Shown here one piece after another: positions 8,401-14,260 of a stretch of 14,260 nucleotides of DNA. A program made the position numbers and the translations under genes. The notes beneath the pieces were generated by a model. It made no database searches, had not been told where the DNA came from, and saw nothing but the letters and a program-made list of their open reading frames with translations. Source of the stretch: Smittium culicis (lineage: Eukaryota; Kickxellomycota; Harpellomycetes; Harpellales; Legeriomycetaceae). The first letter of the stretch is position 1. The number at the start of each line of letters is the position of its first letter. The stretch covers positions 1-14,260 of the forward strand of contig LSSN01001830.1 in the NCBI GenBank assembly GCA_001970855.1, given 5' to 3'.

Positions 8401-8970
8401 ATGGTTTCAGTAAAATCTTCTATCGCCCTGTTTGCCGCAATTTCCGCCACTATGGCCTATGGTATGGAAAACGATCTTGAAGACTATAATGACAATGAAA
8501 TTTATTCGTATGGATCTGCACACAGGTCTGCTTATGGTGTTAGAAGATCAGTTGTTGCACCTCGACTAGGATACGCTCGTTCAGGGTTATCTCGCTCGTT
8601 TATAGGTAGACCACGTTTCTTGAGAACTTACAGAGCTGGCTGGAGAAGAGTATTCAGAGATGGTGTCTGGGGTTATGAAGACCCAGTTTCGGTTGTTGCT
8701 GCGCCAGTCGTTGAGGCTCCTGCTGTTGCTGCGCCAGTCGTTGAGGCTCCTGCTGTAGCTGCGCCAGTCGTTGAGGCTCCTGTTGTAGCTGCACCAGCCG
8801 TTGAAGTCCCTGCTGTAGTCGAGCCTGTCGTTCAACCAGCAGTTATTGCCCCCTGCGTTGGTTGCATCCGCCGCCATAGACATATTCCACGTCGCAGCTT
8901 GCGCCGTGCTGTCAGGAGAGCTTTGGTTCGACGCCGCGCAGCTGTCGCCAGAATCGTGAACAGCGGATAA
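8401..8970 (+). CDS. Small secreted protein with Ala/Val/Pro/Glu decapeptide repeats and Arg-rich arms
   Basis: 189 residues. The first 19-21 form a clear signal peptide (basic K5, hydrophobic core IALFAAISATMA, cleavage after A19 or G21), so the product should enter the secretory pathway. The mature part has five zones: an acidic stretch (22-33); a basic Tyr/Arg/Gly segment (42-89) with a dibasic R48-R49; five 10-residue repeats of the type AVAAPVVEAP (98-147); C152-V-G-C155; and a tail (156-185) with 13 Arg. I do not recognise the family. Ala/Val/Pro repeats occur in structural cell-wall, cuticle or extracellular-matrix proteins, and Arg-rich tails bind polyanions, so a structural or cationic surface role is an inference. 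The start is the first ATG after the TATA box, and the A-rich leader suggests strong expression. The coding sequence is far richer in G+C than its flanks. No intron is needed. Confidence 0.85.
   Translation: MVSVKSSIALFAAISATMAYGMENDLEDYNDNEIYSYGSAHRSAYGVRRSVVAPRLGYARSGLSRSFIGRPRFLRTYRAGWRRVFRDGVWGYEDPVSVVAAPVVEAPAVAAPVVEAPAVAAPVVEAPVVAAPAVEVPAVVEPVVQPAVIAPCVGCIRRHRHIPRRSLRRAVRRALVRRRAAVARIVNSG
8692..8841 (+). repeat. In-frame 30-bp tandem repeats within the secreted-protein gene
   Basis: There are five units of exactly 30 bp (codons 98-147). Units 1-3 are nearly identical at the DNA level, differing only in the first two codons. Unit 4 has several changes, and unit 5 is strongly diverged (EPVVQPA). 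High DNA identity with diverged edges fits recent expansion by unequal exchange or slippage, and copy number may vary between isolates. Confidence 0.95.
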
Positions 8971-9051
8971 TAAATAAAATGGCTGGTATAGATTAATCCA
9001 TCTTTTTGAGTGCTATAATAATTAATTCTAGTTCACTTAGTTTAGATTGTA

Positions 9052-9057
9052 AATAAA
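9052..9057 (+). terminator. Poly(A) signal of the secreted-protein gene
   Basis: AATAAA lies about 80 bp after the stop codon, and a T-rich run (9078-9089) follows it as a plausible downstream element. A second AATAAA lies immediately after the stop (8973-8978) and could give a very short 3' end. Confidence 0.5.
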
Positions 9058-9089
9058 ATTGAATGTATATAGTTTTGATTTTTTTTTCT

Positions 9090-9710
9090 CCTTAACACTT
9101 GATTATTTTATTTAAAACAATACTCGTTGAAAAACATTGTAAAGTGCACAAATTAGCAATAGCTCGGTTAGCACTTATGGGATGGTAAATGGTTTATACA
9201 GAATCGCGATGGATTTTATAGAAATTACACAGCTTGTTTTATAGTTATTTGCCTTTTCTATTTTGCTATGGAAAGCTATTGGTACGATTTAAATGGCAGA
9301 AACTATGCAGAAAAGTAAACTAAAAAAATGGACTAGCTGGTGCAAGGCATAAAATAACTAATATTCTAGTATAAATAAATTCCTCTGCGGGTCAACCGGC
9401 TGCGCACCTAAAGGGAAATGTGATCAATATACGAACCAAAAGATCCGACCATATATTTCTTCAAGTAGGCTGGATGACTGAAGTTACAAGCAGTCATTGA
9501 ATTAAGCTGGTTCCAACAAAATTGAATTCGTTGAGATCATTGAGCTCCTAGTCAGAGCCTACATCTAACCGGATTAATAAAAAATAGGCTCCTACCCAAA
9601 CGTGGGAATGATCGACCTGGCTCTCCTACAATAAGCTGCTAAACGGCTGAGTACCGTAATGCTGTCGAACGCTGGACTTGTGCACAGTAAATGTCTCATC
9701 TAAAGTCTTG
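9090..9710. other. Intergenic stretch with a G+C-richer island, no gene found
   Basis: From about 9,360 to 9,700 the G+C content is clearly higher than in the surrounding DNA and the sequence is complex, without microsatellites. Translating both strands by eye gives only short frames broken every 10-40 codons. I see no tRNA boxes or known RNA. It could be a decayed mobile element, an unrecognised non-coding RNA or an old pseudogene. Confidence 0.4.
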
Positions 9711-9959
9711 ATTTCTTTACTAAATCATATCTTAGTATTACTAATATTTCTTTTACATTAGCTAATGTGATCAAAGTATAAATAAGGCCTTGTTAACTCA
9801 AAGTTGAAAATTGTTCAAATTCAACCTAATTAATGTCATAAAAATAATCTCTTTTTTTTTTAATACCATTACGTGAGAATAGGCTATTTTTTTATAAAGA
9901 AAATATTACAACAAAAAAAAGTGTATTATGTTAATAAAAGTAAATGTATAGTTTATAAG

Positions 9960-10076
9960 GCGGTAAAAAAAAAATCAAAGGTGGATAGAAAAAAAAATGA
10001 GGAGGAAGGGGTGGGGAAATAACTAAGTATGTAGGGGCGAGTTAAGATGATGGAGGAAAACATAAAAAAGGAGAAA
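9960..10076 (-). other. Pyrimidine-rich 3' untranslated region of the SMYD gene
   Basis: Directly after the stop codon of the SMYD gene the transcript strand is dominated by C and T, with blocks such as CCCCACCCCTTCCTCCTCA. On the plus strand this shows as a purine tract with GGAGGAAGGGGTGGGG at about 10001-10017. CU-rich 3' ends are known binding regions for PTB- or PCBP-type proteins. No AATAAA was found on this strand in the next 350 bases, so the 3' end is not placed. Confidence 0.4.
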
Positions 10077-12074
10077 TTATTTAGACATGTTCATTTGGAT
10101 AGAGCTGATTAAGCTAGGTGGTAATTTTTTGGGTTGCTTTCTGAAACTCTTTGGTGCTTTCTTTTCTTGCTCCTTTTCTTTTTCAGCGTTTTTTTCCTTT
10201 TTAGATTTCTTTTCTTTCTTTGAAGATGGATTGGAGGGGTCTTCAGCGGCATCAGTAGCTGGGGCAGCTTCGGTTTTTTTAGCTGAGGACGATTCTACGG
10301 CAGCCTGTTTGCGGGAATCGATGTCAGCAGGGGCAGTATTACAGAATTTGATGTATGAAATAAGTTGTTCATAGCGAGGGTGTGATCTTCCAGCGCTAAT
10401 GGTACGTTCAGCTAGAGCTTGTTTGAAACATTCGTTTGCCTCAGCGTATAGTTTTTTGGCTTGGTTTCTAACAGAAGTTGATCGGATAGATGATTGAGAT
10501 ATTTTTTGCGAGGCTTGTTCGAGTAACAATTCACCTAAGGTGATGCGAAGTTCAGTGATATCAGGGTAGTTAGGAGGGAAAGCTTCAGATCTAGTCATCT
10601 GGTCGATGGCTTTTTGGCAGTATTTAATGGCACTGGAAGTGTCTTTCATTGCGCGGCAACAGTGCATTAGGGGAATGAGAGAGTTAACGATATAAGAGTT
10701 GTAAGGATGTAGGAGATTGTTATTTTCAAATTTAACCAAGTAAGCTTCAAAGAGCTTGCGAGCAGTTTCAGTATTTCTTTGGCGGTACTGTTGGAAGGCG
10801 GCACTGAAGGCTTCAATAGCACTGCGTAGGATATCAACTAGGTCAACAACAGGTAGCTTATTTGAACAGCTGTTGCAAGAAGCGAATTTTCCCATAATTT
10901 CTTCATCTAAGAGGGAAGTATTTTTCATTAGCTCGTTGACATCGTCAACTTCCTTAGTTTCTTCAAAGATCATGAGGCCTAAATGGCATTTTGAGCAAAC
11001 AATGCCATCCATGTATTGATCAACAGATTTGGATAAGACAGTTGAGCAGCGACGGCATTTGCACCAAAAGTGTTTGTTAAGGAGGAGATCGCGTCTGCGG
11101 TGTTCACGGGGTTGATACAATTCAGTCATAGAGATGGTAATTTCTGTACCTTTAGGAATATCAACCAAAGATCTAACGGAAACGGTTGGACCACTAGAGC
11201 CGATGATAACGGCGTTGGGACTGCAAGAGTGTTTGATGTAAGAGGAAATCATTGGGAAGATACCATAAGCATCGTATACACCGCGGTAGATGCTGTCATG
11301 GAATGGGATGGCGTTAGTTTGGTAGCGACATGCTTGGGTCAACATTTCAGAGAGAGTTTTAGAGTTGTTTTTGAAAGGTTCAGGGAGTTTGATATTTTTG
11401 AGTTCTTCAGAGGTGGAATCTAACCATTCTTTTTCAAAGGATTCACGGTGACTTGGGATTTCATCAACGAAGCGTAGAGGTGTTTCAACTTTAGCACCAG
11501 CGATGAATTTTTGGTCAGGGGAATTGTTTAAGGTAGATTTGACGATAGATTTCAATACGGTTCTAACTTTATCAAAATCGAATTTAACAGTTGGGGAGAT
11601 TTCGATGAGATTTTTGATTGCAGAGCATTCCATTTTGTGGGTTTCGGAGTCATTGTGCATGCATTCAGGTGAGCAGTAGACGGTAAAGTTACATTCGGTA
11701 CAGCGGTGTTTTGGGATTTTGACTTTGACGTAAGCATCCTTGACTACTTTACCATCCTTGTCGCGTTGTTGTTGATCAACTTCGTTAACAGGAGCAGGGG
11801 CAAGGCAGAGATGGCATATAGAGCTGGAGGTGTTGCCTCTAACAATGTGGATAGGGGCTTTTTCGACGAGGATTTCGGTTCCAGCTTTAATATCAGTGCT
11901 AGATACGATGTGTTTTCCTTTGGATAGAGTAATTTTGAATTCTACAGGGTAAATTGATTCAGCGTCAGTGAATTGGCAAGGCTTGACTTGCTTCTTTGCC
12001 TTCTTTTTGGTTTTAGCGATAGAGTCCATATTTTTATTTGGGGTAGATTTAGCTGGAATTCTTTCAATGGTCAT
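10077..12074 (-). CDS. SET and MYND domain protein (SMYD family), possibly catalytically altered
   Basis: 665 residues. A Lys-rich N-terminus (to about 35) is followed by the first SET part (about 42-75). A MYND zinc finger then follows, with C87, C90, C125, C128, C134, C138, H146 and C150. The second SET part has YIKHSCSPNA (279-288) and KGTEITISMTELY (308-320), then the post-SET cluster C338-x-C340-x2-C343. Two further CxxC pairs (360/363 and 400/403) could bind another zinc. Helical TPR-like repeats of the SMYD C-terminal type fill about 415-575, and a Lys/Glu-rich tail (about 595-657) looks nuclear or disordered. Known members methylate lysines of histones or other proteins using AdoMet. 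Here the Asn of the usual NHSC is Lys281, and the usual SET tyrosine after GEExxIxY is Met316, so activity is doubtful. The start is the first ATG in frame; the frame stays open upstream only from a TTG (12143) and looks like intron sequence. Confidence 0.9.
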   Translation of the reverse strand: MTIERIPAKSTPNKNMDSIAKTKKKAKKQVKPCQFTDAESIYPVEFKITLSKGKHIVSSTDIKAGTEILVEKAPIHIVRGNTSSSICHLCLAPAPVNEVDQQQRDKDGKVVKDAYVKVKIPKHRCTECNFTVYCSPECMHNDSETHKMECSAIKNLIEISPTVKFDFDKVRTVLKSIVKSTLNNSPDQKFIAGAKVETPLRFVDEIPSHRESFEKEWLDSTSEELKNIKLPEPFKNNSKTLSEMLTQACRYQTNAIPFHDSIYRGVYDAYGIFPMISSYIKHSCSPNAVIIGSSGPTVSVRSLVDIPKGTEITISMTELYQPREHRRRDLLLNKHFWCKCRRCSTVLSKSVDQYMDGIVCSKCHLGLMIFEETKEVDDVNELMKNTSLLDEEIMGKFASCNSCSNKLPVVDLVDILRSAIEAFSAAFQQYRQRNTETARKLFEAYLVKFENNNLLHPYNSYIVNSLIPLMHCCRAMKDTSSAIKYCQKAIDQMTRSEAFPPNYPDITELRITLGELLLEQASQKISQSSIRSTSVRNQAKKLYAEANECFKQALAERTISAGRSHPRYEQLISYIKFCNTAPADIDSRKQAAVESSSAKKTEAAPATDAAEDPSNPSSKKEKKSKKEKNAEKEKEQEKKAPKSFRKQPKKLPPSLISSIQMNMSK

Positions 12075-12085
12075 GGTAATTTGGG

Positions 12086-12408
12086 CTAGAAAGAGTTGAT
12101 ATAAATATAAAAAACAGAAATTAGAAAAATATGGCAGATCCAACTGATTTTAAAAGAAAGCGAGGGAAGAAAAGGTAAATAACAACGATTGTTTTATACG
12201 GTTTATAAAAGCGTTGAAAAAAAAAAAGTCAGACAATTTGATAAAGCTAAAACGAATGATTAAACTTGAAAGGACTTGAGCGTAAGCTGAAGGAAGAGTT
12301 AATGAGAAACTTGACAGAAGAAACAGTAAATGAGAAAAATTAAAGGAGAGAGAGAAGGAAGTGTGGAGAAGACAAGCGAGAAGATACAATAAAATGAGGA
12401 ATAGTTAC
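12086..12408 (-). other. Probable 5'-leader intron of the SMYD gene
   Basis: On the minus strand a good donor AAAG|GTAACT lies at 12408 and an acceptor CTCTTTCTAG|CCC ends at 12086, giving a 323-base intron whose last 60 bases are T-rich with branch-like CTAAT and ATCAAC. The acceptor lies 11 bases upstream of the start codon (12074). This explains why the reading frame stays open upstream of the ATG without resembling protein. Splicing is inferred only. Confidence 0.5.
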
Positions 12409-12640
12409 CTTTGATTATCTGTAAGGACGTATAACGCAGAGGGTATTGTCCAGAATAAAGAGATTATAAAGGGGATTGTTGCTAATAATTGAAACAATGA
12501 AGATATTGATTGTTTCTGATTGAGTAACGGGATAGGTTAGGAAAAGACTAGTATAATGCAATAAGTGCAAGAGGCACAATAGAAAAAATATAAGTGGTTG
12601 GTTATGAAGGAGGAGGAAGGTTATCAAATAAAGATATTAA
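12409..12640 (-). other. Proposed non-coding first exon of the SMYD gene
   Basis: It runs from about 30 bp after the minus-strand TATA box to the proposed donor. There is no ATG on the minus strand anywhere from 12850 down to 12075, so the first ATG of the transcript is the one at 12074 whether or not the intron is removed. The strand is pyrimidine-rich. The open frames in it begin with TTG and are not taken as genes. Confidence 0.4.
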
Positions 12641-12660
12641 GTTGGCAAAGGAATATGAAG

Positions 12661-12668
12661 TATTTATA
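12661..12668 (-). promoter_or_regulatory. Candidate TATA box of the SMYD gene
   Basis: TATAAATA on the minus strand is the same octamer as at the secreted-protein gene. It lies about 250 bp upstream of the proposed donor and about 590 bp upstream of the start codon. It sits inside a small palindrome (GAAG ... CTTC). AT-rich DNA makes chance TATA matches common, so this is only supportive. Confidence 0.4.
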
Positions 12669-12669
12669 T

Positions 12670-13860
12670 CTTCAGGGATAAACAATGAGTGATTGTAGAA
12701 GCGAAATAAAAGAGAGGAAGATTGATAGTAGAAGTTTAGCTTTGCCAGCTTTTTATGCTACCCAAAAAGTGATTCTGATACTGAGTTTTATGTACCAAAT
12801 CTAAACAATAAGACTTTACTACCACTTACTCTACACACCTACACTATCAGCATCGGATTTCCCCCTCTCCACACTAGAACCAGCCAACCACTGCCCTTAA
12901 TAGAGACCATCCTTATTGATACAGCCAACCACTTTGATTTTTAGTTGATCGCTGTTGAGCTAACCAACCACAGCCTGCAATGAAAGAACTAGCACTACTT
13001 TTAGCCACTAACGGATTAACAATCGAACTATTGTATAGGCGAATAGATTTGCAGCGTGTCAATGAATCAAACAGCAGATCGATATCTTAAGCGGTTATTG
13101 GACTTGCTCTTCGTACTCGGCCAAATGCTATTGGCTAGATATGACTCAGCATTCAACTTATAAATTTAGAAGAAAAAATAGACTTCGAAACGCCATGATT
13201 TAATACAGCTATTTCCACACAAAGCCTGCAAAGTACTTTAATGCCCACTGCTCAGAAAACACCCACCGCCGCTACTCCTATACACCCAGTATCTGTCCTA
13301 GAGCCACTACCACCACCGCTACCCCAACACTCTCGCTAGCTACTCTAAGCCCAGAGCTTATATAGCCTTCAGCGTGGAATTAAGATACCGCTGTCCTGAG
13401 AGAGACTCATTTGAGGCTACTAAAATGGCTTGGTTAAACTCTTGTTGAGAGCATGCGTGTTGAGTGGATTACTGCATAACTAGCGTGTGGCGAAACTATT
13501 GGCTCGGAAGTATAAAACGAGTCGAAAAGCTTAAAATCAATGCTGAATAATTGCTAATCTGCAAAGCATATCTTTGTGTATATACCTCACCCCTCCCCAT
13601 TTGCTTGTTTAGTATGGATTCTTCTCAAAAGAAATCCCTGGTTTCGTAACCAACTTGAAATGACTGCTTTGGTACATTTCCTTCCCAACACTACTGGGCC
13701 GAAGCTTCTATTTTTTTATCATTGTTCAAAAAACTTATTTAATCCAAAACTCCCAGAATAACCCAATATGTAACGCTTGATGAACAGACTATTGAAAATT
13801 CTAATCCCTCTTGCTTCCTCAAAAATATGTTTTTTATATACCTCTAAACCTCCCTCGCTC
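12670..13860. other. G+C-richer, gene-less region upstream of the SMYD gene
   Basis: The sequence is more balanced in composition than the left half of the window. It contains three spaced copies of a CAGCCAACCACT-like motif (12881-12971), a Pro/Thr-rich open frame from 13199 to 13339 (ATG at 13241, 32 codons), an ATG-less open frame on the minus strand (about 13090-12916, roughly 57 codons) and a TATAAAA at 13511-13517. None is enough to call a gene. Part of it may be the upstream promoter of the SMYD gene, part a decayed gene or element. Confidence 0.4.
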
Positions 13861-14260
13861 ATACTACGCTTATTTTACAAAAAAAAAAACATTAATTTTG
13901 AAATTTAATCACTAAACTAAATGTTATAAGTAATATATATTAAATATTCAGTAAACTTGTATGAAATGTATGAAATATGTGAATTAAAGCTATAAAATTA
14001 CAGTAGAAATTTAGGATGATAATATTACCCATAGGATATAGCATACCAACCATATTCCATACTTGAATTCGCCAAAAACGATTATAAACTACAAGCACAA
14101 TAGATTATGTAATCGCATCAGTTCAATAAAACATCATAATTTATCAATGCTCTTAATAAAGCCTATCAAATCTAAATAATTAAAATATATAGTTTAATAT
14201 CAAAAAATATATAGTAAACTTTAAAATATATTACATAATATAAAAAAAGTCACAAAAAAA
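13861..14260. other. AT-rich tail of the window, no gene
   Basis: The composition returns to very AT-rich, with A-runs and ATATAT-type low complexity. AAATATATAGT is repeated near 14184 and 14206. Nothing else can be supported. Confidence 0.7.

Noticed and set aside
8587..8883. 98-codon antisense frame opposite the secreted-protein gene, starting with ATG
   Set aside because: It exists because the 30-bp repeats keep the antisense frame open. Its Asn/Ser/Trp/Arg repeat is a shadow of the AAPVVEAP repeat.
12075..12143. 23-residue N-terminal extension of the SMYD protein
   Set aside because: It would start at TTG, it resembles the T-rich end of an intron, and a good acceptor lies between it and the first ATG at 12074.
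12150..12627. Two minus-strand open frames (12389-12150 and 12627-12415) with hydrophobic translations
   Set aside because: Both begin with TTG, contain no ATG, and fall in the proposed leader exon and intron, where the strand is pyrimidine-rich.
13199..13339. Pro/Thr-rich open frame with ATG at 13241
   Set aside because: Only 32 codons from the ATG, and no splice partners or family match. It may be chance in a C-rich patch.
13576..13761. 61-codon open frame after a TATAAAA
   Set aside because: It opens with GTG. No protein family is recognised, and there is no support beyond its length.

Overview
This window looks like nuclear DNA of a eukaryote with a very AT-rich genome. The non-coding sequence is mostly A and T, with homopolymer runs and microsatellites. 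Both convincing genes have eukaryotic signals: TATAAATA boxes, AATAAA signals, a probable 5'-leader intron, and no ribosome-binding sites or operon spacing. The lineage cannot be fixed from the sequence alone. An early-diverging fungus (for example an arthropod-associated one) or an invertebrate would both fit.

Layout. Positions 1-152 are a perfect 7-bp tandem repeat. From 153 to about 8,240 I find no supportable gene. That stretch holds a T-rich tract (about 800-1030), a weak coding-like trace on the minus strand (1925-2209), a tight cluster of strong hairpins (2284-2400, with relatives at 2616-2638 and 2865-2896), a 1.47-kb fold-back element with 123-bp terminal inverted repeats (3256-4727), an ATT microsatellite (5320-5351), an isolated G-rich spot (5840-5857) and a ~65-bp tandem duplication (5912-6042).

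The first gene (8401-8970, plus strand) encodes a small secreted protein. An acidic stretch and a basic arm come before five 10-residue Ala/Val/Pro/Glu repeats, a CxxC, and a strongly Arg-rich tail. It has its own TATA box, a promoter with several inverted repeats, and a poly(A) signal. The second gene (12074-10077, minus strand) encodes a 665-residue SET/MYND (SMYD-family) protein. Its zinc ligands are intact, but two normally conserved SET positions are changed. The two genes converge, with about 1.1 kb between their stop codons.

Base composition changes across the window. Positions 153 to about 8,000 and the last 400 bases are extremely AT-rich. Positions 9,360-9,700 and 12,750-13,560 are clearly richer in G+C but carry no convincing gene. 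There is no sign that the two genes act together. The best leads are the hairpin cluster with a conserved loop and changed stems, the fold-back transposon with internal ~20-bp repeats, the possible SMYD pseudo-enzyme, and the unrecognised cationic repeat protein.
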